Source of the DNA: Clostridia bacterium
GTDB taxonomy: Bacteria; Bacillota; Clostridia; Oscillospirales; Acutalibacteraceae
Assembly (NCBI GenBank): GCA_017507805.1
Contig: JAFWAC010000034.1
Span: 114,735-178,734, forward strand
Direction of reading: 5' to 3'
Length of the DNA: 64,000 nucleotides
This document shows, in pieces, positions 26,707 to 34,667 of this stretch. Positions within the stretch are counted from its first letter, which is position 1, and each line of letters begins with the position of its first letter. The notes under the pieces are model-generated. The model worked only from the letters and a program-made list of their open reading frames with translations. It was not told the DNA's origin and ran no database searches. Position numbers and translations under genes: made by a program.

Positions 26707-28854
26707 TTACATTTGATTTATATAAATTGTGCCGTTATACAATTGGTTTATCTGGTCACCCGTCATGGGGTCTGTTGAGGATTCATACCACGAAATCGGG
26801 CAACCGCTGTAAAACTCTATTGAGCTTTCGGGTGTGTGTGTTGCCGCATTCAAAAGCTCGCCGTCATCACTCATTTCGTATCCGATACCGCCAACACGCA
26901 GGCCTGAAATATTGGTAATTGAAACATCTGCGAGGGCAAAGGACGCCGCCGAGGATTTCCTTTTTATCCACGCATTGTTAGAACGCCTCACAACCTTTGC
27001 TTTTCCCGAAACCGCAGGAGCGCCAAGCTCGTCAACACAGTTTATGGTCACCTGCTTGCGTATCTTTGTGCTGGTGGGAAGCTCGCCCTCATAGTAAACG
27101 AAAAGCTTTTTCGGAAGCACAGGGCGGAAAAGCAACCACAGAATTAAGGCTATAACCGCAAGGATTATAAGCACTATAAGCAAAAACAGCCAATTTCGCT
27201 CAAGCCAGCTTCTGTTATCCTTTAAATTGAAATCAATTTCACTGCTGCCTGCCCAGCTTTCCTTGTCATAGACGCCCTCGTAGGATACCGTCATTTTGCA
27301 GGTTTCGTATGTACCGGGAGTGGGCTTTCCGTCCTTTAGGGTAGGTGTTATCTCAACAAATCCTGTCTCGTCACACTTTTTAATCTTGAACTCCCCGAAT
27401 TTGGAGGTGATATTTCGCGGAAGCTCCACCTTTGGCAGCTTAAAGGCTTCCCACTGCTCCTTGGTGAATTCCTGCCCCTCTATCTTAGCCTTAAGCTTTA
27501 TGGCAGGGGTTTTCTTAAAGCCGTCCGTATCGACAGTGTAGGTCGGATTTTCTATCGCCTCAAAGGTGATTGCCTTATTGGCATAAACATCGTATTTAAG
27601 CTCTGCCGAAACCGAGTTATAGTCAAGATACCTTGCCACAACATCTATCTCAACCATACCTTCTTCAAGCTTTACGGTATCGCCCGATTTGTACTTTTTG
27701 GGGTCGGTAACACCGTTGTTCTTAATTGTGGCTTCATATTCCACATCACCGAGAAGCTCCGAGCTTGCAAGCTTTTTATCGGTACCTGCCTCCACAAAGC
27801 AAAATTCCAGCTTGTACTCCCCTGCCTGCAGGTCGCTTGCCTTTGTAACCTCATTACCCTCATTATCGGTAAGGAATGCCTTTATTTCAACATTTGGCTT
27901 GTAATAAATCTCAATGGTTGTGGCATTTTCAACCTCGGCTATATATTCACCTGCGGCAAACTTTTCCGAAAAGGTAAGTATACTGCCCTGCAAGGAAGTG
28001 TTAATCTTTCCGGCGCCTTTTTTAGCGCCTCTGTACGGTATTTCGGAATATCTTACCGAAACCGGACTTTCCGAGGAGGTGATAAGCTTATCCGCAGAAT
28101 TTTTAATACCGTTAATGCTCACATTTTCGCCCTGTGCAAAAATTATAAGCTCACTCATAGGTATATCAAAGGAGAATTTTTTGGTGGATATATCAATCTC
28201 AAGCTTGTGGGTGTTGAAAACGCGGGTGCAGATATCGGTTATTTTTTTAAGTATATCATTATTGCCCGATGCCCGTTCAAAGTAAATGTTCTTACCCTTG
28301 TTTTCGGTTATACCCGGTGTGGTTGCACCGATGCTTAAAAACATTACCTTTACATCGTCATCCTTCTTGGCAAAATACTCATCAGGATAGGAAACCGCAA
28401 CATCAAAAGCACCGTCCGTTAAAACGACAAGCCATTTTTCGGCGTTTTTGTTTTTAACCAAATCGGTGTAAGCCTTTTTAACCGAGGCAAAAGGAGTGCC
28501 TCCTCCCGGGGTAATCATACTATGAACGCTTGCAACATTTTTAGCTGTGCCTGCGCTTCCTTCAAGACTAAGATAGGGACCCTTTTTACCGTAATCACTC
28601 ATAACATAGATGTTCATAACATCCTGCTTGGTGAGCATTGCGGCAAAAACCTCCATCGCATATTTTGCCTGACACCATGTGTCATTATTAGCGCCGAACA
28701 TACTTCCCGAGTCATCATAAACCACATTGATAACCCTTTTTTGAGATGTGCCGGCAGCGCTTGCAGGCATTGCTGCTGTGAAGCAGCAGGCAATAAAAAT
28801 GCAGACCAAAAGCAAAGCCGATACTCTTTTAATAATATTGGATATTTTCTCCAT
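26707..28854 (-). CDS. Membrane-anchored extracytoplasmic vWA-domain protein
   Basis: 715 residues, first gene of the accessory operon. It has a signal peptide (residues 1-33, ending ASA-AG). A von Willebrand A domain follows with the MIDAS motif DDSGSM (Asp47, Ser49, Ser51), a TPFASV threonine loop near 120 and VVLTDGAFD near 145. A long beta-rich stalk of Ig-like segments comes next. One TM helix sits at about 553-576, followed by a C-terminal domain of about 135 residues that should be cytosolic. ATG at 28854 has GAGGAGGT upstream. The stop overlaps an ATG of the tubulin-like gene. Topology suggests it links an external metal-dependent binding event to the cytosolic tubulin-like partner, which is inference. 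Confidence 0.87.
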   Translation of the reverse strand: MEKISNIIKRVSALLLVCIFIACCFTAAMPASAAGTSQKRVINVVYDDSGSMFGANNDTWCQAKYAMEVFAAMLTKQDVMNIYVMSDYGKKGPYLSLEGSAGTAKNVASVHSMITPGGGTPFASVKKAYTDLVKNKNAEKWLVVLTDGAFDVAVSYPDEYFAKKDDDVKVMFLSIGATTPGITENKGKNIYFERASGNNDILKKITDICTRVFNTHKLEIDISTKKFSFDIPMSELIIFAQGENVSINGIKNSADKLITSSESPVSVRYSEIPYRGAKKGAGKINTSLQGSILTFSEKFAAGEYIAEVENATTIEIYYKPNVEIKAFLTDNEGNEVTKASDLQAGEYKLEFCFVEAGTDKKLASSELLGDVEYEATIKNNGVTDPKKYKSGDTVKLEEGMVEIDVVARYLDYNSVSAELKYDVYANKAITFEAIENPTYTVDTDGFKKTPAIKLKAKIEGQEFTKEQWEAFKLPKVELPRNITSKFGEFKIKKCDETGFVEITPTLKDGKPTPGTYETCKMTVSYEGVYDKESWAGSSEIDFNLKDNRSWLERNWLFLLIVLIILAVIALILWLLFRPVLPKKLFVYYEGELPTSTKIRKQVTINCVDELGAPAVSGKAKVVRRSNNAWIKRKSSAASFALADVSITNISGLRVGGIGYEMSDDGELLNAATHTPESSIEFYSGCPISWYESSTDPMTGDQINQLYNGTIYINQM

Positions 28855-28947
28855 CAAATACCTCCTCAAGTTTTCATAAGCCGCGTTATTTTCTGCCTTT
28901 TTCGGCAAAAAAGGAAACAATCTGCCACATTACGACTAATTAGTGTA

Positions 28948-28976
28948 ATTATACTATTTATTTGCGTTTTTGTCAA
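28948..28976 (-). promoter_or_regulatory. Consensus sigma-A promoter of the vWA/tubulin operon
   Basis: On the minus strand TTGACA (28971-28976), exactly 17 bases, and TATAAT (28948-28953) give a perfect match to the housekeeping consensus. Transcription would start near 28941, leaving about 86 bases of 5' UTR before ATG 28854. No other strong promoter is seen in the following 14 kb of that strand, so the operon is probably a single long transcript with high basal expression. Confidence 0.85.
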
Positions 28977-29007
28977 TGAAAAAGGTATCTAAAATAAGGA
29001 TTTATAC

Positions 29008-29496
29008 TTAAATATATATATCGGCGACATTAATAATTCTTTTGCCCTGCTTCAAAGCATAAGCAAGGGCGATTTCAGTGCCGCTTCTGCGTTTAACAGG
29101 AGTCTTCTCTTTGTCATAATAGATAATACAAAAACCACTTTTATTTATCATTTCATAATTGCGCTGCACATAAACGGCTCTGCCAGAACCGATAATTCGT
29201 TCGGGATAATATGTGTTCTCGTAAGCTTTTAAAAGGTAAGCTTCATAGCTATCATTTATATTGGGATACTCCGCCCGCACATAGATGCGTTTTATGTGCG
29301 GATATTTTTCTTTGATTTGTGTCACAATCTCATGACACAAATCATAAAATCGGCTTTTGCTACCAAAAATAAATATATTAACCTTTTCGTTCATAATTAG
29401 ATACTCGATAATTTCGTATAATCGCATTTTTAATTTCTCAGTTTCATTTATTGTCCTATGTCCAAAAAAATAACAAGTATGTACTTCATCGTTCAT
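29008..29496 (-). CDS. SLOG-family (DUF1273/YpsA-like) protein
   Basis: A 162-residue alpha/beta protein. CYFFGHR near residue 8 and the later KSGFCIIYYD, then RSGTEIALAYALKQGKRIIN near the C-terminus, match the SLOG/DUF1273 Rossmannoid fold; the SGT/SGTE turn is the usual ligand-binding loop. SLOG domains are proposed to bind or process nucleotide derivatives. ATG at 29496 has GGTGGGAAG upstream. It is transcribed divergently from a ribbon-helix-helix gene across a palindromic operator. It lies just upstream of the vWA/tubulin operon promoter in the same direction. A functional link to that operon is only suggested by position. Confidence 0.75.
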   Translation of the reverse strand: MNDEVHTCYFFGHRTINETEKLKMRLYEIIEYLIMNEKVNIFIFGSKSRFYDLCHEIVTQIKEKYPHIKRIYVRAEYPNINDSYEAYLLKAYENTYYPERIIGSGRAVYVQRNYEMINKSGFCIIYYDKEKTPVKRRSGTEIALAYALKQGKRIINVADIYI

Positions 29497-29520
29497 AAAC
29501 TTCCCACCGATAAAATGTTT

Positions 29521-29537
29521 AGATATACGGTATATCT
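29521..29537. promoter_or_regulatory. Palindromic operator between SLOG and RHH genes
   Basis: AGATATAC-G-GTATATCT is a perfect 8-bp inverted repeat about one base, with a further TATATCT half-site at 29561-29567. It lies just downstream of a TGATAGAAT extended -10 for the minus-strand SLOG gene and upstream of the plus-strand RHH gene. This is a natural binding site for the adjacent ribbon-helix-helix protein. Confidence 0.6.
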
Positions 29538-29605
29538 ATAAAGAACATTCTATCACAAAATATATCTAAAATAAATACAAAATATATTTATTGTGAGGTG
29601 TATTT

Positions 29606-29806
29606 ATGGCTATTAAAAGTGTATCAATCAGAATTGAAGAAGAAATGTTAAATAAAATCGCACATATCGCGGATTATGAGGGCAGAAGTGTGAACAGTCA
29701 GGTGCTTATCTTAATAAGAGAAAATATTAAAGCATTTGAGGAAGCCAACGGTACTATAAAAGGTGATATTACTCCCGATTTGAATGTAAAGCCCACCCGT
29801 AAGTAA
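29606..29806 (+). CDS. Arc/CopG-type ribbon-helix-helix DNA-binding protein
   Basis: A 66-residue protein whose first 45 residues fit a ribbon-helix-helix fold: a beta-strand KSVSIRIEEEMLNKI, then helices IADYEGRSVNSQVLILIREN. The GRS-N/Q turn matches Arc-like repressors. The C-terminal 20 residues are polar and disordered. ATG at 29606 has GTGAGGTG five bases upstream. It is divergent from the SLOG gene and probably represses both through the 29521-29537 palindrome. It could also be an antitoxin, but no adjacent toxin is visible. Confidence 0.82.
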   Translation: MAIKSVSIRIEEEMLNKIAHIADYEGRSVNSQVLILIRENIKAFEEANGTIKGDITPDLNVKPTRK

Positions 29807-29830
29807 AAAACACTCCCCTACCGAAAAAAC

Positions 29831-29859
29831 CAAACGGGAGGCATTTCGCCTCCCGTTTG
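29831..29859. terminator. Intrinsic terminator between RHH and EamA genes
   Basis: A perfect 12-bp stem (29831-29842 / 29848-29859, CAAACGGGAGGC) with a 5-base loop. The T-run is stronger on the minus strand (GGTTTTTT), so it mainly ends the EamA transcript, but it sits between convergent genes. Confidence 0.9.
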
Positions 29860-29879
29860 AACTCATAATTTTGTTGAAC

Positions 29880-29957
29880 TTATACCTTTTTGTAAAAATA
29901 TATTTTTGCTGCTCCCTTTTCCTTAAAGGTGACACAAAAGCCCGTTTCCGCAAGCAT
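29880..29957 (-). CDS. Possible 25-residue small ORF after the EamA gene
   Basis: Directly after the EamA TAG stop the sequence reads TAGGAGGAAATG. An ATG opens a 25-codon frame (MLAETGFCVTF, then KEKGAAKIYFYKKV) that ends 21 bases before a strong terminator. It is in the same frame as EamA, two codons beyond its stop. The Shine-Dalgarno core is only two bases from the ATG, which is closer than usual. It may be a leaderless-like small protein, a stop-readthrough extension or chance. Confidence 0.3.
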   Translation of the reverse strand: MLAETGFCVTFKEKGAAKIYFYKKV

Positions 29958-29963
29958 TTCCTC

Positions 29964-30821
29964 CTATAAAAATAAAATCGTTCCGATAAAGCAGAGCGCA
30001 ACGCTTACAAGCTGATAACACGAAATTTTTTCCTTAAAGAAAAGCCTTCCCGAAAGCGTGGAAAAAACAATACTGCCTCCTGTTACTATTGGATATAATA
30101 CCGTGGCAGGTAGCTCCTTTGCGCCTATAAGCTGAAGCATATAGGAAACTCCGCTTAAAAGTGCAAAAGCACCTGAAATGAGAAACGCAAACCTTGAGGA
30201 AAAGATACCGGCAGACCTTTTCGGCTTCAAAAAGAGCAGTGCCGCCGAGCTTAAAAGAGCCTTGAAAATCCCGGTATACATTACAAAGGCTGTACTGCTT
30301 ACGGGCGCAAAAGTTTCATTAATCTGATGAGCCTTGGATACAATGCTCACAAATCCGTTCAGCACAAAGACCGCAACGCAGTATATCAACACTGCCGTTT
30401 TTATGCTGTGCTTCGCCTTGTTTGAAAGAATGACGGCAACAAGTATTATAACCACACCCGCAATCCTGAAAAGGCTAAGCTCCTCGTCCAGAAACAAAAC
30501 CCCGTAAAAATAGGGTAAAAGCATTCCGCCACTCATCAAAAATATGGAATATATTGCCATACCCGAAAGCTTTAATATCTTAAAGCCTATAACACTGTAT
30601 AGCATACTGAACAGCGCCATAGCAAAGGCAAGAACGGCAGAAAAGGCGGAAAATTCAATTTTAAAGCCCAACAGCGCAAGGAATATAACCGCTGTCAGCA
30701 GACCGATTACCGCGTTAAATTTAAGTCCTGCGATAATATCTGAACCCTCAATCTGCTGATATTTTTTTTGAAGTGCAAAGGTAAATGCCAAAAGCACCGT
30801 AGCAATAATTACAATAAACAT
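29964..30821 (-). CDS. EamA/DMT-family transporter
   Basis: 285 residues with about ten hydrophobic helices in two similar halves, the layout of drug/metabolite transporters. EELSLFRIAGVVIILVAVIL ends the first half and FFKEKISCYQLVSVALCFIGT the second; both match the EamA repeat end. ATG at 30821 has GGGTGATT upstream. It is transcribed divergently from an AraC-type regulator starting at 30915, which may control it. Substrate cannot be told. Confidence 0.85.
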   Translation of the reverse strand: MFIVIIATVLLAFTFALQKKYQQIEGSDIIAGLKFNAVIGLLTAVIFLALLGFKIEFSAFSAVLAFAMALFSMLYSVIGFKILKLSGMAIYSIFLMSGGMLLPYFYGVLFLDEELSLFRIAGVVIILVAVILSNKAKHSIKTAVLIYCVAVFVLNGFVSIVSKAHQINETFAPVSSTAFVMYTGIFKALLSSAALLFLKPKRSAGIFSSRFAFLISGAFALLSGVSYMLQLIGAKELPATVLYPIVTGGSIVFSTLSGRLFFKEKISCYQLVSVALCFIGTILFL

Positions 30822-30914
30822 AATATTTTAATCACCCTACAACATAATATTAAATATAATTTAATGTTTATATTGTATTTTTATCAAAAAATATGATATA
30901 ATCATCAAAAAGAG

Positions 30915-31745
30915 GTGATTGCCATAAAAAGCACAAGGTTTTCGTTATGCGAAATGTCTAAAGTAGATTTTTCGATAAGCTATGCGGAAATAGATTCTGA
31001 CTCGCCAATAAACCAAAATGAAGCGCATATTCATAAGGCTTGTGAGATATATCTCAATTTGAGTGGCGATGTGTCCTTTGCGGTTGAAAATCACATATAC
31101 CCCATTTCCCGCGGCAGCGTTATCATCACCCGTCCCTTTGAATATCACCATTGCATTTATCACTCCAACCAACCGCACAGGCACTTTTGGATTACCTTTT
31201 CGGCAGAGAGAAAAGAGGATTTTTTAAAAATATTCTTTGACCGGGAAAAAGGAAAGAATAATCTGATAATTCTTGATGAAAACCAACTGAATGAGTGTTG
31301 CCTTGTCTTGAATGGGTTATTAGAAAATAAAACCGATTCCCTTTCACGCAGAATTCTTTTTTTAAAGCTGTTACATATTCTGAGAAACGGCAGAAGCTCA
31401 GGCAGCATTGATAATACCGACAAAATGCCTCAAGCCGTGGCGCTCGCCCTGCATTATATGGAAAACCATCTCGCAGAGGATTTTGATATCAAAACCCTTT
31501 CAGCGGCATGTAATGTCAGCCCGAACACATTGGAAAGGCATTTCAAGGAAGCACTTGGTATCACTCCCTTTGCGATGCTTCGCAAAAAAAGGCTGCTTGC
31601 GTCAATGGAATTTTTAATAGACGGCGAATCGATAACCGCGGCAGCGCTCAAAAGCGGTTTTTCGGATTATTCCAATTACATTCAGCTTTTCCGCAAGCAA
31701 TTCGGACTGACACCGCTTCAGTACAAAAAGAAATATTTAAGGTGA
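30915..31745 (+). CDS. AraC-family transcriptional regulator
   Basis: About 276 residues: an N-terminal cupin-like sensing domain (EAHIHKACEIYLNLSGDVSF near residue 38, and a PHRHFW segment near 85) and a C-terminal pair of helix-turn-helices (LSAACNVSPNTLERHFKEAL near 200; LKSGFSDYSNYIQLFRKQFG near 245). The start is unclear: GTG at 30915 keeps the longest frame but itself lies inside the AGAGGTGAT RBS-like motif, and ATG at 30954 is an alternative. The head-to-head position with the EamA gene suggests it regulates that transporter. The ligand is unknown. Confidence 0.87.
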   Translation: MIAIKSTRFSLCEMSKVDFSISYAEIDSDSPINQNEAHIHKACEIYLNLSGDVSFAVENHIYPISRGSVIITRPFEYHHCIYHSNQPHRHFWITFSAERKEDFLKIFFDREKGKNNLIILDENQLNECCLVLNGLLENKTDSLSRRILFLKLLHILRNGRSSGSIDNTDKMPQAVALALHYMENHLAEDFDIKTLSAACNVSPNTLERHFKEALGITPFAMLRKKRLLASMEFLIDGESITAAALKSGFSDYSNYIQLFRKQFGLTPLQYKKKYLR

Positions 31746-31754
31746 AATCAAAAA

Positions 31755-31788
31755 AACACCCTGTCCGCTTTTTTGCAGACAGGGTGTT
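31755..31788. terminator. Terminator between araC-like and M20 genes
   Basis: An 11-bp stem (31755-31765 / 31778-31788, AACACCCTGTC) with a T-rich loop. A seven-A run before it on the plus strand is a T run for minus-strand transcripts. It ends the M20 operon and probably also the convergent regulator gene. Confidence 0.88.
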
Positions 31789-31792
31789 AAAA

Positions 31793-33229
31793 TCAGCACT
31801 GCTTTATAAGTCTTATGTAAAATTCCACCGCTTTTTTAACGGTTTCAACCTTAATCCGTTCATTGTTGCCGTGGACGGTAGCCCTTTCCTCGCTTGTAAG
31901 CTCCATCGCGGAAAAGCGGTAAACCCTGTCGGAAATTCTGCCGTAATGGCGGCTGTCCGAGCATTGCACCATTAAATAGGGAGAAACTATTGTTCCCTGC
32001 CAGGTAGACGCAACCGCAGAGGCGACCTTTTCCCAGCCTTCGCAATCTGTACGGGAAATTCTGCTTGGATTAACACCGTAAAGCAAATTTATGTCAATTT
32101 CTTTGTTCCCTACTATGTGTGTTATGTACTCAAGCGCACCTTCGAGTGTATCCTTCGGGTTCAGGCGGATATTTGAAACCATCTTAGCCTCGGTCGGGAT
32201 TACATTCGGCGCGCTGCTGCCCTCCATCTGTGTAAAGGCAACGGTTGTGCGCATCAGGGCATTAAGCTCACCGCCGCTTTTGCGGCAGATTTTATCAAGT
32301 ATACCGCCGAAAGCCCACATATTTGCAAAAATCATACGGTATAAAAAGGTGGAATGTCTGCCAAGGGTGTCAAACATCATAGCAACCGGCTTTGTAAGGT
32401 GCGCCTTAAACGGGTTCATCTCCATCGTGCAGCAGGCGGCGGAAAGAAGTCCTACGGGTGTGTGCGGTTTAGGCGCCGAAGCGTGACCGCCTGCAGTTTT
32501 GCAGGTGTATTCCACATTCATCATACCCTTTTCGGCAATACCGATAAGACCGCATTTTTGCTTCACACCCGGGAAAACATTTTCAACCACTGCACCGCCC
32601 TCGTCTAAAACCAATGCAGGCTCTATCTTGTTATGAACAAAATAGTCAACAATATTAACCGCACCTCTGCCGTTTATTTCCTCACCGCCCGAAAAGGCAA
32701 AATATATATCGTTTTCAGGCACAAAGCCCTTTGCAATAAGGGTATCGGCAGAAAAAAGCACACCGTTAAGGGTTGCTTTTGTATCAAGAGTGCCTCTGCC
32801 CCAGATGACACCGTCCTCTAAAACCGCCTCAAAGGGTGGCTTTTCCCAAGCTGCTTCATCGACAGGAACAACATCGTAATGAGCCATAAGCACGGTAGGT
32901 GCGACTCTCGATTTTCCCTGCCATTTAAAAAGCAAGGCGCGGTCGGGGAGCTCCTCAAAGCTGCATTTTGCAAAAACATTGGGATACAGATAGGGCAGCT
33001 TCGCAATAAGCTTCTGAAACTCACCGTCATCCTCAAGCGAGGAATCGGCAAAGGATACCGTTTTGCACCGCACCAATTCGCGCAAAGCCTCAACCGCCCT
33101 TTCGCCGTCAAAGCTCACATCCTCACCCTTTGAGGCTGTCACTTTTTTAGGTCTGAAAAGGGCAGTACGGATAAGAATTACCGCCAACAAGGCTATTAAC
33201 AGCATTAAAATCCAAAACAATAATTTCAT
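31793..33229 (-). CDS. Membrane-anchored M20-family metallopeptidase
   Basis: 478 residues, resembling PM20D1/carboxypeptidase-S type amidohydrolases. An N-terminal TM anchor (residues 4-24) precedes the catalytic domain. Metal and catalytic motifs are in place: MAHYDVVPVDE near 115, GRGTLDTKATLNG near 150, and SGGEEINGRGA near 185, followed by LVLDEGG. A dimerisation-domain segment and the last His region (MVQCSDSRHYGR) follow. ATG at 33229 begins one base after the preceding gene's stop. It is the last gene of a module with two multi-pass membrane proteins, so it may act on a peptide or N-acyl amino acid handled by them. Confidence 0.88.
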   Translation of the reverse strand: MKLLFWILMLLIALLAVILIRTALFRPKKVTASKGEDVSFDGERAVEALRELVRCKTVSFADSSLEDDGEFQKLIAKLPYLYPNVFAKCSFEELPDRALLFKWQGKSRVAPTVLMAHYDVVPVDEAAWEKPPFEAVLEDGVIWGRGTLDTKATLNGVLFSADTLIAKGFVPENDIYFAFSGGEEINGRGAVNIVDYFVHNKIEPALVLDEGGAVVENVFPGVKQKCGLIGIAEKGMMNVEYTCKTAGGHASAPKPHTPVGLLSAACCTMEMNPFKAHLTKPVAMMFDTLGRHSTFLYRMIFANMWAFGGILDKICRKSGGELNALMRTTVAFTQMEGSSAPNVIPTEAKMVSNIRLNPKDTLEGALEYITHIVGNKEIDINLLYGVNPSRISRTDCEGWEKVASAVASTWQGTIVSPYLMVQCSDSRHYGRISDRVYRFSAMELTSEERATVHGNNERIKVETVKKAVEFYIRLIKQC

Positions 33230-33230
33230 A

Positions 33231-33902
33231 TTAAAGCATACCTTTTTTATACATTATTCTTGCCACAGCCAAGGTGAACAGCACACCCACAGGCACCATT
33301 ATTCCAACCGTTCCCTTGTTGAGGTAGGGTACAAAGATAAAGAGTGCCAGCATCAAAATAACGGGAGCTATCGAAAGCTTAGCATTCTTGGATATAAACA
33401 CCACAGCCAGACCGCCGAAAAGGGCAGGTAAAATCAAATCAAAGGCGGGCTCTAACACGGGCGACTCCAAAATTGGAGTAAGCGGTACTATAAGAATAAC
33501 ACCGATTATTATGATTATGGTGGTAACAATGCTCGAAACCGCAATTGATATGGTTGAGATAACCTCACCCTCCTCGCTTGTAGCCTTAACCCCTGCGCGC
33601 TCCATAGCGTCCACCGCACAGGGCAGCTTGAGGTTTGATATATTACCCGTAACGAAGGAAAGATAGGTGCCGCCTGCGCCAAGCATTGGTACATAGGTAA
33701 AAATCTCGACCAATCCTACCGCCCAATACATAGGCAAGGTGGCAAAAAGTCCCTGTGCTAAGGGCTTCCACTGAGGAACCGCACCGAAAATCAGGCAAAC
33801 CGACAGCGGAAAAAGGAAAATCAGAAAACAGATAATTATTCCCCAAATCCTTCCGTCACGGTGGACCGACTCAAGATAGTTAAGTTGTTTTTTCTCAGCC
33901 AT
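33231..33902 (-). CDS. Multi-pass membrane protein paired with DUF5058-like gene
   Basis: 223 residues with about six TM helices. The segment YVPMLGAGGTYLSFVTGNISN near residue 70 and a charged loop (AGVKATSEEGEVISTISIA) separate two hydrophobic halves. I do not recognise a named function. ATG at 33902 shares its A with the preceding stop (TAATG), and the stop is one base from the M20 start, so the three genes form a tight unit. It looks like half of a two-component transporter. Confidence 0.75.
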   Translation of the reverse strand: MAEKKQLNYLESVHRDGRIWGIIICFLIFLFPLSVCLIFGAVPQWKPLAQGLFATLPMYWAVGLVEIFTYVPMLGAGGTYLSFVTGNISNLKLPCAVDAMERAGVKATSEEGEVISTISIAVSSIVTTIIIIIGVILIVPLTPILESPVLEPAFDLILPALFGGLAVVFISKNAKLSIAPVILMLALFIFVPYLNKGTVGIMVPVGVLFTLAVARIMYKKGML

Positions 33903-34651
33903 TATTTAATCACCTCATAACCTAAAAGCTCTGCTAAGGGTATTGCCGCCGCCATACCGCCGATAAGGCTTAAAGGCAAGGCATAATCGGTCAACCAACG
34001 CCATTTGAGCTTACTTGAAAGCAGACCGCAGATTACCATTATCAGCGCCGAAACCGCCATAACACAAACGGGTGTAAGACCTGCTGTTTTGCCTTTAAAT
34101 ATATCCGAAACATCACAGAAAACATAACCCAAAAATGCCGAAATCATACCCAAAAACATAGCATTGTTAAAGATTTCGCCCCATTTTTTATCCTTCATTC
34201 CAATTTTGTTCATTCCGCCCTGAATTTTCTTTGTGACAAAGGGTACAAGAATAATACCGATTGCGATACCCAAGGTCATAACCCAAAGCACCGTTACATA
34301 CATCGAAGCATCGGTAATGGTGGAACCTGCCCCCACACCTGCCGCATTAAGGGCATTATTTGCGGCAACCGTTTCGTAGGTGATAGAGCCGATTATTGAA
34401 AGTCTCAGCCAAGGCAATGCCACACCCAAGCTTTTTGAAAGCGCTACAACACCGACCAAAACCGCTATTGCAGGGGCTACGGTGAATACCGCCGAGGAGG
34501 TTATCGTCTTTTTAACTGTCGAAGCAGAGATACCCAATTCCTTTGCGCGCTTAACCGCCTTCAAAAGAAAATAAACCGATTGCGCCAAAACAACCGCAAT
34601 GAGTATTCCGACAAGAATAAACAAAATCGGACTGTTTACACTAAATTCCAT
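33902..34651 (-). CDS. DUF5058-like multi-pass membrane protein
   Basis: 249 residues, about seven TM helices. ITYETVAANNALNAAGVGAG near residue 85 and a VPFVTKKIQGG loop are the most distinctive parts. I place it tentatively in the DUF5058 family, known only as a conserved Firmicutes membrane protein. ATG at 34651 has AAAGGA nine bases upstream; an earlier ATG in another frame ends within five codons. It is coupled to the 223-residue partner. A transporter role with the M20 peptidase is inferred from context only. Confidence 0.75.
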   Translation of the reverse strand: MEFSVNSPILFILVGILIAVVLAQSVYFLLKAVKRAKELGISASTVKKTITSSAVFTVAPAIAVLVGVVALSKSLGVALPWLRLSIIGSITYETVAANNALNAAGVGAGSTITDASMYVTVLWVMTLGIAIGIILVPFVTKKIQGGMNKIGMKDKKWGEIFNNAMFLGMISAFLGYVFCDVSDIFKGKTAGLTPVCVMAVSALIMVICGLLSSKLKWRWLTDYALPLSLIGGMAAAIPLAELLGYEVIK

Positions 34652-34667
34652 ATTCCATATTCCTTTC

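Noticed and set aside
29606-29806. RHH protein as antitoxin of a toxin-antitoxin pair
   Set aside because: The divergent neighbour is SLOG-like rather than a known toxin and there is no co-directional partner gene.
29711-30001. 96-codon minus-strand frame across the RHH/EamA gap
   Set aside because: It reads through a strong terminator hairpin and the RHH gene; no RBS.
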